DNA from: Marivirga atlantica
GTDB taxonomy: Bacteria > Bacteroidota > Bacteroidia > Cytophagales > Cyclobacteriaceae
Assembly: GCF_016734805.1 (NCBI RefSeq)
Contig: NZ_JAERQG010000001.1
Span: 434,001-498,000, forward strand
Direction: 5' to 3'
DNA: 64,000 bases
Positions 1 to 8,473 of this stretch are shown piece by piece. Numbering within the stretch: position 1 is the stretch's first letter; every line of letters starts with the position of its first letter. The translations under genes were made by a program, and so were the position numbers. The notes beneath the pieces were generated by a model that worked only from the letters and a program-made list of their open reading frames with translations, was not told the DNA's origin and did not search any database.

Positions 1-29
1 GCCATGAGGTGGTTAAAGTTGTAAAGTAA
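1..29 (+). CDS. Possible 3' end of a truncated rightward gene
   Basis: The window opens a few codons before stop codons in two forward frames, at 22-24 and 27-29. A terminator hairpin that pairs fully only in the forward RNA follows at 41-70. This suggests a rightward gene ends here, but too few codons remain to tell which frame is real or to name the product. Confidence 0.3.
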
Positions 30-40
30 AATGATTGATT

Positions 41-75
41 TGGTGGGCTCCAATCTTAAGGAGCTCACCATTTTT
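41..75 (+). terminator. Rho-independent terminator of the gene left of the window
   Basis: An 11-bp stem (41-51 with 60-70) closes an 8-nt loop and is followed by a run of five T (71-75). The one non-Watson-Crick pair (46/65) is G-U in the forward transcript but would be C-A in the reverse one. The terminator is therefore assigned to the + strand. Confidence 0.75.
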
Positions 76-757
76 ATTCATAGAAATACCCCTTGAAAAG
101 CTGGTATATCTGCTTTTTCACAACCTCTTCATCAAATGGCGATTTATCCTGAATGTAGCTTCTTCTGTAGAAAGCCAGGTTTTTATTTTTAGCGTCTAAT
201 ATTAAAAAATATATTCTAGAAGAAGATTTAATAGGAATAGGGTAATACATACCTAAAGTAAGAATGCCTATCCCAATACTTTTGAAAATTTGCCCCGTGT
301 AATTACCCTTCCTCCTTACATGGCCATAAACAACTGTTCCCAATAAATACTCAGTCTCGTTATCGTGCATAAAGTCTAACATCATGTCCGAAAGTTCAAG
401 AAAATAGAAGTCTGCTCTACCATCCTCTAAAAACTCCACCATAGCAGTCATTTCTTCTTCAATAAACGCCCTATCGTCACTTGCTATAGTTTTTACCTTA
501 TAGTCCAGCGGAATGGACAACTCCTTGGATTGATCTTTTAATACAGATTCTATAAAAAGCTCTGACTTTAAAGAAAGCGTATCATTAATGACTCCCTTAT
601 TTCCTTTTTCAACATAAATAATATTTGAAACTGGTTGTAAATAATCAAGTTGATTAATACTGCTACCAGAAACCGTTGACTGATAAAGCTTTCCTGTGGT
701 ACAGCTAGTAAAAAGTACAAGAGCAACACAACAGCAATTCAAAAATCTTGTTTTCAT
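74..757 (-). CDS. Hypothetical lipoprotein, 227 aa
   Basis: The N-terminus is a lipoprotein signal: Lys/Arg, a hydrophobic core with three Cys, then the lipobox LFTSC with the acceptor Cys near residue 19. The mature part has no family I recognise. A hydrophobic glycine-rich stretch around residues 160-172 (SIGIGILTLGMYYP) could be a short membrane-associated hairpin. The gene is divergent from obgE and has its own promoter at 777-806, leaving a leader of roughly 15 nt. It is probably anchored in the cell envelope; the function is unknown. Confidence 0.75.
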   Translation of the reverse strand: MKTRFLNCCCVALVLFTSCTTGKLYQSTVSGSSINQLDYLQPVSNIIYVEKGNKGVINDTLSLKSELFIESVLKDQSKELSIPLDYKVKTIASDDRAFIEEEMTAMVEFLEDGRADFYFLELSDMMLDFMHDNETEYLLGTVVYGHVRRKGNYTGQIFKSIGIGILTLGMYYPIPIKSSSRIYFLILDAKNKNLAFYRRSYIQDKSPFDEEVVKKQIYQLFKGYFYE

Positions 758-776
758 AATTATTCAATTAAACATT

Positions 777-806
777 CAAAAATAGTCTTTCCACTAGCCA
801 TTTCAA
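777..806 (-). promoter_or_regulatory. Bacteroidota-type promoter of the 74-757 lipoprotein
   Basis: On the reverse strand the -7 element TATTTTTG (777-784) matches TAnnTTTG. A TTG -33 element (804-806) lies 19 nt upstream, within the 17-23 nt spacing known for Bacteroidota sigma-A promoters. Transcription would start about 15 nt before the ATG at 757. Confidence 0.6.
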
Positions 807-846
807 GCCTTTGATAGGGATGCTTTTCATCGAGCAATAAAATAGC

Positions 847-854
847 TAAATTTG
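847..854 (+). promoter_or_regulatory. -7 element upstream of obgE
   Basis: TAAATTTG is a full match to the Bacteroidota -7 consensus. No TTG sits at the right distance upstream, so the -33 half is missing. Transcription from it would begin near 858-861. That rules out the ATG at 856 and supports the ATG at 874 as the obgE start. Confidence 0.45.
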
Positions 855-873
855 CATGTTCAAAACAAAGCAG

Positions 874-1866
874 ATGTCCAATCCAAACTTTATAGATTAC
901 GTAAAATTTTGCTCCCGTTCTGGAAATGGTGGAGCCGGCTCCATACACATGAGGCGTGAAAAGCATGTGCCCAAAGGTGGTCCTGATGGTGGAAATGGTG
1001 GTCGTGGTGGACATATCATCCTAAAAGGCAATAAGCAGCTATGGACCTTGCTTCATCTAAAGTATAAAAAGCATGTTATTGCTGAAGATGGAAAGCCCGG
1101 TGAAGGGGGTAACAGAAGTGGCGCTGAAGGGCAAGATGTTATTTTGGAAGTACCTTTAGGTACTGTTGCTAAAGATGCGGATACTGGTGAAATCCGCCAT
1201 GAAATTACTGAGGATGGACAAGAGGTAATTCTTACCCGGGGTGGCCGTGGTGGCTTAGGAAACAGCAATTTTAAAACACCAACCAACCAAACGCCTCGTT
1301 ATGCGCAGCCCGGTGAAGACAACATTGAGGAATGGATCATTCTTGAATTAAAGTTATTAGCTGATGTTGGCCTGGTAGGTTTTCCTAATGCAGGAAAAAG
1401 TACTTTGCTTTCTGTGGTTTCCGCTGCTAAGCCAGAAATTGCCGATTATGCGTTTACTACCCTAACACCTAATTTAGGTGTGATTCCTTACAGAGATCAT
1501 CGCTCATTTGTAATGGCTGACATTCCGGGGATTATTGAAGGTGCTGCTGAAGGTAAAGGCTTAGGTATTCGCTTTTTGCGACACATTGAAAGAAACTCCA
1601 TTCTTTTATTCATTATTCCTGCCGATGCCAAAGACATTAGAAAGGAATATGAAATACTACTGAATGAGCTTAAAAAATACAATCCTGAATTGCTGGATAA
1701 AAACAGGCTTTTAGCAATCACCAAAGCCGATTTGCTTGATGAGGAACTCATGGCCGAAATGAAAAAGGAGGTGCCTGCTGAATTACCTTCGATTTTTATC
1801 TCCTCATTAACGCAGTTCAATACCGACAAATTGAAAGACATGATTTGGCAAAGCCTTCATGCATAA
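874..1866 (+). CDS. obgE: GTPase ObgE/CgtA
   Basis: Essential Obg-family GTPase that binds the 50S ribosomal subunit and takes part in ribosome maturation and the stringent response. The N-terminal glycine-rich Obg fold (FIDYVKF, then many GG repeats) covers about the first 155 residues. The G domain follows: G1 GFPNAGKS, switch residues TTLTPNLG, G3 DIPG, G4 TKAD and G5 SSL. At about 330 aa it lacks the C-terminal OCT extension of longer homologues. An in-frame ATG at 856 would add six residues, but FIDYVKF is usually close to the N-terminus and a promoter element ends at 854, so 874 is preferred. It runs toward grpE-dnaJ with a 77-bp gap. Confidence 0.95.
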   Translation: MSNPNFIDYVKFCSRSGNGGAGSIHMRREKHVPKGGPDGGNGGRGGHIILKGNKQLWTLLHLKYKKHVIAEDGKPGEGGNRSGAEGQDVILEVPLGTVAKDADTGEIRHEITEDGQEVILTRGGRGGLGNSNFKTPTNQTPRYAQPGEDNIEEWIILELKLLADVGLVGFPNAGKSTLLSVVSAAKPEIADYAFTTLTPNLGVIPYRDHRSFVMADIPGIIEGAAEGKGLGIRFLRHIERNSILLFIIPADAKDIRKEYEILLNELKKYNPELLDKNRLLAITKADLLDEELMAEMKKEVPAELPSIFISSLTQFNTDKLKDMIWQSLHA

Positions 1867-1943
1867 TGTCATCTTGTCATAATAATATCACTTGGCAAAA
1901 TCATTGATACTAACAGCAAGAATTTAAAGCGTAATTAATAGCA

Positions 1944-2543
1944 ATGGCTACTAAAGAAACTGAAGAAAAAGACATAAAAAATCAGCAAGAAGAAGCTGAA
2001 AACAATAACTCATCTGAAGAGACTCAAGCAGAGAATGTACAGGATGAGCAAGTTGATGAACAAAATGAAGTTGAAGAAGAGGAAGAGCTTTCTGCTGAAG
2101 AGAAACTTCAGATTGAAGTTGCTGAAGCCAAAGATAAATATTTAAGGCTCTATTCTGAGTTCGAAAACTTTAGAAGAAGAAATGCCAAGGAGCGTTTAGA
2201 GTTAGTGAAAACTGCATCGGCTGACTTAATTTCAGAATTACTGCCAGTGGTTGATGATTTTGAAAGAGCTACAAAATCATTTGCTGAAAATGAGGCAAAT
2301 GCTGAAATGCTGGAAGGCGTTAACTTAATCAAAAATAAATTCATCAAGGTTTTAGAAAGCAAAGGACTACAAGCAATGGATAGTGATGCCGGTATCGAAT
2401 TCGATCCGGAGTTTCATGAAGCCATTACTAAAATCCCTGCCCCTGATGAAAAACTGAAAGGCAAAGTGGTTGATGTTGTTGAAAAGGGATATTTGTTGAA
2501 TGACAAAGTTATCCGTTTCGCAAAAGTTGTAATTGGAGAATAA
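1944..2543 (+). CDS. grpE: Nucleotide exchange factor GrpE
   Basis: GrpE releases ADP from DnaK and resets the Hsp70 cycle. The first 60 residues are a very acidic, Gln/Glu-rich disordered tail. A long helix follows (about residues 55-110, with YLRLYSEFENFRRRNAKE) that forms the dimer coiled coil. The C-terminal beta wing (about 140-199) contains the family pattern of FDPEFHEAI followed by KGYLLNDKVIRFAKVVIG. The length of 199 aa is normal. dnaJ starts 8 nt downstream, so the two are co-transcribed. dnaK is not in the window. Confidence 0.96.
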   Translation: MATKETEEKDIKNQQEEAENNNSSEETQAENVQDEQVDEQNEVEEEEELSAEEKLQIEVAEAKDKYLRLYSEFENFRRRNAKERLELVKTASADLISELLPVVDDFERATKSFAENEANAEMLEGVNLIKNKFIKVLESKGLQAMDSDAGIEFDPEFHEAITKIPAPDEKLKGKVVDVVEKGYLLNDKVIRFAKVVIGE

Positions 2544-2551
2544 GATAGTTT

Positions 2552-3679
2552 ATGGCTAAAAGAGATTATTACGATATACTTGGAGTTAGTAAAGGAGCTA
2601 CGGATGAGGAGATAAAAAAGGCCTATCGTAAGGTAGCCATAAAATATCACCCAGATAAAAACCCTGATAACCCCGAGGCTGAAGATAAATTCAAAGAAGC
2701 TGCTGAAGCTTACGAAGTACTAAAGGACAAAGAAAAACGTCAGCGTTATGACCAGTTTGGTCACGATGGTGTAAAAGGCGGTCCTGGAGGCTTCGGTGGT
2801 GGCGGTATGAATATGGATGACATATTCAGCCAGTTTGGTGACATCTTCGGTGGCGGAGGTGGCGGTTTCGAAAGCTTCTTTGGTGGCGGTGGCGGCCGTG
2901 GTCGTAGTAGAGGCCGTAGAGGTTCTAACCTACGCATCAAATTAAAACTCAGCCTTGATGAAATTGCCCACGGCACTGAAAAGAAGATTAAGGTAAACAG
3001 GCTGGTAGCGGCTGATGGTGTAACTTATAAATCATGTGATACTTGTGGCGGTACAGGTCAGGTAAGACGAGTTACCAATACCATGTTGGGTCAAATGGTA
3101 TCATCCAGCACGTGTCCAACTTGTCATGGTTCTGGTAAGTTTATTGATAAGAAACCACCTCATGTTGACAATACAGGTCTTCAATCAAAAGAAGAAGTAA
3201 TTTCTGTTAAGATACCTGCTGGTGTTACTGATGGGATGCAGCTTTCTATGCAGGGCAAAGGTAATGAAGCCCCAATGGGAGGCGGTGCCGGAGATCTAAT
3301 CATCCTTATTGAAGAAAAGGAACATGATGTATTAAAACGTGATGGACAGAACATCATCTATGATTTATACATCAATTTCGTAGATGCCGTATTGGGTACT
3401 TCTGTGGAAGTGCCAACCATTGATGGAAAGGTGAAGATTAAGATTGATACAGGTACACAGTCTGGTAAAATTTTAAGATTACGTGGCAAAGGTGTAGGTG
3501 ATGTAAATGGCTATGGCAGAGGTGATCAGTTGATCCACGTGAATGTTTGGACTCCTAAAAAGGTATCTGATGAAGAAAAAAGTATGCTTGAAAGCATGAG
3601 AGCATCAGAAAACTTTAAGCCTAACCCAACCAAAGCTGATAAAGGCTTTTTCGACAGAGTGAAGGAGTTTTTTAACTAA
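2552..3679 (+). CDS. dnaJ: Chaperone DnaJ with only one zinc centre
   Basis: Hsp40 co-chaperone that stimulates the DnaK ATPase. The J domain (residues 1-70) carries HPD at 33-35. A Gly/Phe-rich linker runs from about 73 to 125. The Cys-rich region contains only two of the usual four CxxCxGxG motifs: C162-x2-C165 (CDTCGGTG) and C188-x2-C191 (CPTCHGSG). These correspond to motifs 2 and 3 (zinc centre II). Motifs 1 and 4 (zinc centre I) are absent without a frameshift, and positions 153-160 and 200-210 hold other residues. Two beta-sandwich substrate-binding domains and a C-terminal dimer region follow. A strong terminator lies 26 nt after the stop codon. Confidence 0.96.
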   Translation: MAKRDYYDILGVSKGATDEEIKKAYRKVAIKYHPDKNPDNPEAEDKFKEAAEAYEVLKDKEKRQRYDQFGHDGVKGGPGGFGGGGMNMDDIFSQFGDIFGGGGGGFESFFGGGGGRGRSRGRRGSNLRIKLKLSLDEIAHGTEKKIKVNRLVAADGVTYKSCDTCGGTGQVRRVTNTMLGQMVSSSTCPTCHGSGKFIDKKPPHVDNTGLQSKEEVISVKIPAGVTDGMQLSMQGKGNEAPMGGGAGDLIILIEEKEHDVLKRDGQNIIYDLYINFVDAVLGTSVEVPTIDGKVKIKIDTGTQSGKILRLRGKGVGDVNGYGRGDQLIHVNVWTPKKVSDEEKSMLESMRASENFKPNPTKADKGFFDRVKEFFN

Positions 3680-3704
3680 GCAATTCAACTATATATATAA
3701 ACTC

Positions 3705-3741
3705 ACCCCTACGCAAATCCTCGATTTGGTAGGGGTTTTTT
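3705..3741 (+). terminator. Rho-independent terminator of grpE-dnaJ
   Basis: A 14-bp stem with one bulged G (left arm 3705-3719, right arm 3723-3736) closes a 3-nt loop. Uninterrupted T runs from 3736 to 3741. Confidence 0.9.
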
Positions 3742-3815
3742 ATTATTCATCCCATTTTTAGCCACTTATATCTAACAAAGCATAACCTCTTTGTTAAACA
3801 TTCCGTAATAGGGGC

Positions 3816-4709
3816 ATGATTCAGAAGTACGCATACCTTTTTCTTTCTCTTGGCATATCAACATCGGGGATTTGTCAGGAACTCCACAAACACTTTGAAG
3901 CAAGCAAGTCCTCAGCCGATAAGGTAAGTTTAAATATTACTACTAAAGCAGGGAAGTCATTTATCAATGCGGTTGAGTCTGATAAACCAGTGGTTGTTTT
4001 TGGGGGAAATGAAAATGATTTTGCCAGCAGTACATTTAAAATAGAATCAGAGGGAAAAACTCAAAGTATACAAGCTAAGCTTGCTTGTAAAGAACATGCC
4101 GGAGACAATTTTACAGAGGCTATAGCGTCAAATATTTTTGGTGGTTCAAAGGCTGATAATGATTTATGGCAGGTAAATCTTTCGGAAGATATTTCATTTA
4201 ACCTTGACCTCAACTATTTGGTGGGCTCTTCGCAAATCGACCTATCTAACCTTTCAATTGAAAGGCTAAAAATTAAATCAGGCAGTGCTGACGTATTTGT
4301 GAAATATTCTAATCAGCAGGCAAATGCGGTTGCCATGGATACCTTTTTTATAAAAGTTAATATGGGAACAATCGATGTAGAAGATTTAGACTTAGCTTCA
4401 GCAAAAGAAATAATTGCAGAAGTTGGTTTCGGCTCTATTAATTTAGACTGTGGCAATCACTGGAAGATGAACAGCCATATTAATGCTTCTGTTGGTGCTG
4501 GTTCTATGGTCATCACTTTACCAAAAAATGATGTGCCTGTTTTGGTGAAATTGAATGATTCTCCCCTTTGTCATGTAAAAATGGGTAAAAGCTTTCAAAA
4601 GGTTGGCCACAACGCTTATGGCAATGATGCATATAGAAACGACAAAACTAACAGCATTGAGTTCTCACTAGATGTAGGCATGGGTAGCATTTCCTTCGTG
4701 GATAAATAG
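3816..4709 (+). CDS. Secreted protein with a toast-rack-like repeat C-terminus
   Basis: A signal peptide covers about residues 1-20, with likely cleavage after GICQ. From about residue 120 the sequence alternates short beta strands with GxGSM/GMGSI-type turns (for example VNMGTIDVEDLDL, VGFGSINLD, VGAGSMVITLP, VGMGSISF). This pattern is typical of the beta-solenoid 'toast rack' domains of DUF4097/LiaF-C-type proteins. The fold is inferred from pattern only. The gene stands alone, converges on the 4723-8386 operon and starts at an ATG preceded by AGGGG. Its role is unknown, perhaps in the envelope. Confidence 0.7.
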   Translation: MIQKYAYLFLSLGISTSGICQELHKHFEASKSSADKVSLNITTKAGKSFINAVESDKPVVVFGGNENDFASSTFKIESEGKTQSIQAKLACKEHAGDNFTEAIASNIFGGSKADNDLWQVNLSEDISFNLDLNYLVGSSQIDLSNLSIERLKIKSGSADVFVKYSNQQANAVAMDTFFIKVNMGTIDVEDLDLASAKEIIAEVGFGSINLDCGNHWKMNSHINASVGAGSMVITLPKNDVPVLVKLNDSPLCHVKMGKSFQKVGHNAYGNDAYRNDKTNSIEFSLDVGMGSISFVDK

Positions 4710-4722
4710 ATAATTAAAGTTT

Positions 4723-5577
4723 CTAATTCTCAGATTGCTCCACTAATTCATCATTCTTCCAAATACCCTTTGTCATTACTTTACCATCTTCATCATAAAA
4801 GGTACCTTTTCCGTTTCTCTTGTCATTGCTCCATTCGCCTATATACTTTTCTCCATTAGGCCAATTATACTCACCGAAGCCTTCACGTTTATCATCCTTA
4901 TAGCTCCCGATATAGTATTCTCCATCTTGCCAGTAAAAAGCCCCTTGTCCGTGCCTCAGGTTGTTCTTCCATTCTCCTTCATATCGGCTGCCTGTCCCGA
5001 ATAACGCTATGCCTTTACCATTTGCCATGTCATTCTTGATTTCACCAACATAGTAAACCGTATTCCCCTTACCTGATTTAAAGCTCAAATAATCACCTGT
5101 TGTCTGTTGCTTAACCTGGCGCTGAAGGTTTTGAATTTTCATGCTTGCCTTTTTTAAAGCAAATTGCATCGAGTCGAGCTTACGTGAATTCACAGTTTCA
5201 TATGCCTTAATAACGTTTTCCTGATTAGGTGTTTGGCTAGCTGTATCTGATACTAAATCATTTATGGTTAGATTTTTAGCTGTTACACTATTTACAAAAG
5301 CTATTCGCTGTTTAACTGTTTGCTTCAAAGAGTCAGGAACATTGTCGAGCATTGCACTATAATTCTTTAAAGCATCTTTCAAGTTGTTGGCGTATAATAA
5401 TGAATCCGCAAACTGAAACTCATTGAAGGTTTGAAGTTGCCTTTCATTCTTTTCAATTTCTGCGGCCCTATTTTTCAACAAGCTATTTGCCTCCTTTCTG
5501 CCCTTGTAAAGGTACAGGCTTAACACTCCAAATAATACAACCAGTACGAGCAGTATAATACTTTTATAGTTTTTCAT
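4723..5577 (-). CDS. MORN-repeat membrane protein
   Basis: One N-terminal transmembrane helix (about residues 6-25) is followed by a charged, coiled-coil-prone region (about 30-165). From about residue 172 there are four to five MORN repeats of about 23 residues, such as YEGEWKNNLRHGQGAFYW, YIGSYKDDKREGFGEYNW and YIGEWSNDKRNGKGTFYD. MORN repeats form extended beta-hairpin arrays and usually mediate protein or lipid contacts. It is the last gene of a three-gene leftward operon and lies 5 nt after the DUF2490 gene. I infer a periplasmic scaffold role tied to the barrel protein next to it. Confidence 0.8.
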   Translation of the reverse strand: MKNYKSIILLVLVVLFGVLSLYLYKGRKEANSLLKNRAAEIEKNERQLQTFNEFQFADSLLYANNLKDALKNYSAMLDNVPDSLKQTVKQRIAFVNSVTAKNLTINDLVSDTASQTPNQENVIKAYETVNSRKLDSMQFALKKASMKIQNLQRQVKQQTTGDYLSFKSGKGNTVYYVGEIKNDMANGKGIALFGTGSRYEGEWKNNLRHGQGAFYWQDGEYYIGSYKDDKREGFGEYNWPNGEKYIGEWSNDKRNGKGTFYDEDGKVMTKGIWKNDELVEQSEN

Positions 5578-5582
5578 TTGTG

Positions 5583-6416
5583 TTAATCATCAAGGTGAAT
5601 TATTGGAAGCTTATCTTTAACCTTCCTCCAATCAGGTGCAAAATATATGTGTGCTCTTAGTGTTAATTTTTGATTATAAATATAACCGGCTGGTAATTCC
5701 TGACCCATGCTATACATCAAGCCGGTGGCAACAGTAAGTCGTGGGTTTATAATATAACCTAATGAGGTATGAAGCCTTAAATCTTCCATCGGGCTATCAA
5801 TAACTGCCCTCCCACTTTGCATAATTAATTCTGCCTCGGGAGAAAGGTAAAGTGTTTTTGTGCCTAGCTTTGGCTTATTAAGCGGTATTTTTAGCTTAAA
5901 CATATAACGCCATCTGTTTCTAAAGATATACTCGCTATCAGGCTGATACCCTTTAGTCCAACGATGTTCAATTCTTAAACGATGGTACATCATCATATGA
6001 GGAAAAGGTGTAGCAAATTGATATTGGTGCCAGATCCTCCATTCAGGAACCGCAGACTTTTCGTTTTGTATTTCGTCTTTGGTATTAAAATTTACACGCA
6101 ATACGCCACCAAGGCTCATGACAAACTTCTTTGAAAAAAGATAACTAATGGCATGCCTGTTATAAATCTGCGCTGGTTTTCCTAGAAATGGTGTGGTGGC
6201 TGATTCCTGAAAGCGAAAGTGTGTTTGAGCAATCCAGAAAAGTCTATCTGTTAAGCGGATATTGCCATAAGTGTTAATCCATAATCGAGTTACTGGCTCC
6301 TTGAATTTGGAGTTTGCCGGCCTTTCCCCTTCCTCATTTTGCGCAAAGCTTACAGTTGTCACACTAAGCAACATGAGCACAAGCAATGTGATGTAGAGTT
6401 GTTTATGCTGCTTCAT
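5583..6416 (-). CDS. DUF2490 family outer-membrane beta-barrel protein
   Basis: A signal peptide ends near TTVSFAQ (about residue 25). The mature part has alternating amphipathic strands with aromatic girdles (RLFWIAQTHFRFQE, IWHQYQFATPFPHMMMYHRLRIEHRW, RNRWRYMFKLKIPL), typical of DUF2490. The family is thought to form small outer-membrane barrels of unknown function. Its start overlaps the stop of the 657-aa gene by 4 nt, indicating translational coupling. Confidence 0.78.
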   Translation of the reverse strand: MKQHKQLYITLLVLMLLSVTTVSFAQNEEGERPANSKFKEPVTRLWINTYGNIRLTDRLFWIAQTHFRFQESATTPFLGKPAQIYNRHAISYLFSKKFVMSLGGVLRVNFNTKDEIQNEKSAVPEWRIWHQYQFATPFPHMMMYHRLRIEHRWTKGYQPDSEYIFRNRWRYMFKLKIPLNKPKLGTKTLYLSPEAELIMQSGRAVIDSPMEDLRLHTSLGYIINPRLTVATGLMYSMGQELPAGYIYNQKLTLRAHIYFAPDWRKVKDKLPIIHLDD

Positions 6417-8386
6417 GGATTTAATAATTTGTTAGATAATTCGACCCCAAACATTTCAAATATTTTTTCTGCATCATCAACGCCTTTTAAATTCCGCTCC
6501 AACCTATCGGTATCTTCGTTTCGCAATGCCATCATTCTTTGATGTAGTAAATCATACAAATCATTGAGCTCTTTAACAGTATTACACTTTATATGCTGCT
6601 GAACATAATTGATCATGTAAGGAATCAGTATTTCCTGATAAGCTTCAACTATTCTTCTTTTTTCTAATTCACTCATTACTGTTGAAGTAAAAGGATTCCA
6701 TTTGTCATCAGTATAATGCTCTACTATTTCCTTTTCTTTATTGGGCAGAATTGCTATACGCTTAGTCAGGGAATCTAAACTTTCGAAGCATGAAATAAGG
6801 CTCTTTGCCAAGACTATTTTTTCATTGCCATCAGGTAAGCTTGAATAATTACCTATCTCCTTTCTGGCAAATGCTCTAACTTCTAATAAAATATCTTGCT
6901 CATGCTGTGGAGCTATTTGCTTAGATGAGTCAACAGATTCATTCAAGGAGCTCATTGCTGTCATCAATTTTTTTTCTAACTCCTTTATTAATTGTAGGCG
7001 TTCTTCTTTTTTAATCCTTTTAAATAAAGATGTCTCTAATTGTTCCATCCGCAACAACACATGATCCGCATACAGTTTTAAAGTATCTAAGCCTGTTTGA
7101 ACATCTTCAAAATTTGCCTTTGATAGCCGTTCTAGCTTTATGTTTTTAGTAGTGTCATTCCATTGATAGCTTATAACCTCAGAATCCTGAAACTGCTCTA
7201 TTGAAGGAAGTGCACGATAAAGCTTATTTATAGGCAAAAATTGCAATAGCTCATTTTGATGATAGGACAGAAGTAATCTAAATGGTTGATGGTACCTTTC
7301 TTCATAAAAGCTCAAAGCATTCAGGTTAGCAAATACTTCTTCATCCGCTAGTTTTAGAATATTTAATTGAGAACTTTCAGAAAGTCTTTTGTACTCTGTT
7401 ACTATTTTTGAAGACCTTTCTTGATAATCCTTAAATAGATCCGTCAAGCTTCTTTTGTAATCATATTGCTCAACTAACACCTTAATTCCAGGACGAATCT
7501 GAGCGTTGGATAAGGAACTAATCAATTTGTTCGTTTGCTCATACAAATCTGCATTTTGAAAGAGCAATTTGTGAAGTTTACTTTCCGGCAAAGCGGTTGT
7601 ATCCATTTCTATCTGCTGCAACATATCAATGATGGAGAGGTACGTTTTATCCAAGTTGATAAGCTTAGCGCTTTTTTGCTCTGTCGGAAAAATTGAAATT
7701 GAGTAACTATTACCCTCTATCCTTCTGTCTATTGATAATAGCCGACCTTCACTAAAGGTCCATACTTCTTCAGTTTCAATCTCCGTGGGCGTATAAAGCT
7801 CCCATCTGTCATGTGCTACTCCTTCAGCTAATAGTCGACCAACTAGTGTTCCTTTGCTGCTTCTTAGATCAAAGCTTTTTATTGGAACCCCTTCATCAAA
7901 GTCAAAGTGGCTTATAAAAAGGGTATCCTCTATTTCTCCATTCTTAATCTCTTTAATAATTTGCTGCCAATCGCCTTGTGGTTTATTTGCTTTTATTTTA
8001 CCCTTAGCGGAGTGCTCTGTTCCATTTAGTTTTAATTTAAAAGTATAACCTTCTTTTACGATGTTATTATTTGCTTGAAAATCACCTAATAGAAATTTCC
8101 ACTCACCATTTGGTGTGTCATCAATAAACTGCCCACTTACTTTTATGAACGGATTAGACTTTGTGATAAGATCATTTGAAGAGTTGTGCTGAAATAAGAA
8201 AGAGCCATCGTAAATAGTATCCTCCTTTTGCAGTTTATAGTTAAATGCTGCAAAGCCTTTGATATCATTCATTTCAAATGCTCCCTCGTACTTAAAGTTT
8301 TGCTGGGCTTGGGCATTGAAAAAGATGATCGGATTAATTAGTAGCAAGACTAAAAGTTTTGCTACAGGGAGTTTGAATGTTAGCAT
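6413..8386 (-). CDS. Large periplasmic protein with MORN-like N-terminus
   Basis: It begins with a signal peptide (about residues 1-28, NAQAQ). The first ~220 residues contain loose MORN-type phrases: YDGSF, DTPNGEWKF, KANKPQGDWQQ, GVAHDRWELYTP. The remaining ~430 residues are mostly charged helices with many Glu/Leu/Lys heptads and no recognised domain. It is the first gene of the operon with the DUF2490 barrel and the MORN protein, which suggests the three act together in the periplasm or at the outer membrane. Function unknown. Confidence 0.7.
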   Translation of the reverse strand: MLTFKLPVAKLLVLLLINPIIFFNAQAQQNFKYEGAFEMNDIKGFAAFNYKLQKEDTIYDGSFLFQHNSSNDLITKSNPFIKVSGQFIDDTPNGEWKFLLGDFQANNNIVKEGYTFKLKLNGTEHSAKGKIKANKPQGDWQQIIKEIKNGEIEDTLFISHFDFDEGVPIKSFDLRSSKGTLVGRLLAEGVAHDRWELYTPTEIETEEVWTFSEGRLLSIDRRIEGNSYSISIFPTEQKSAKLINLDKTYLSIIDMLQQIEMDTTALPESKLHKLLFQNADLYEQTNKLISSLSNAQIRPGIKVLVEQYDYKRSLTDLFKDYQERSSKIVTEYKRLSESSQLNILKLADEEVFANLNALSFYEERYHQPFRLLLSYHQNELLQFLPINKLYRALPSIEQFQDSEVISYQWNDTTKNIKLERLSKANFEDVQTGLDTLKLYADHVLLRMEQLETSLFKRIKKEERLQLIKELEKKLMTAMSSLNESVDSSKQIAPQHEQDILLEVRAFARKEIGNYSSLPDGNEKIVLAKSLISCFESLDSLTKRIAILPNKEKEIVEHYTDDKWNPFTSTVMSELEKRRIVEAYQEILIPYMINYVQQHIKCNTVKELNDLYDLLHQRMMALRNEDTDRLERNLKGVDDAEKIFEMFGVELSNKLLNP

Positions 8387-8473
8387 TTTAATTCAGTCAG
8401 ATAATGCGAAGATTTAAAGTTAAAAAAGAAATAAGGATTTAACACTCTAGATAAATGCTATTATTAAAGCTTT

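Noticed and set aside
2761-2976. Reverse-strand open frame of about 70 codons rich in Pro/Arg opposite dnaJ
   Set aside because: It is the complement of the dnaJ Gly/Phe-rich region; compositional artefact, not a gene.
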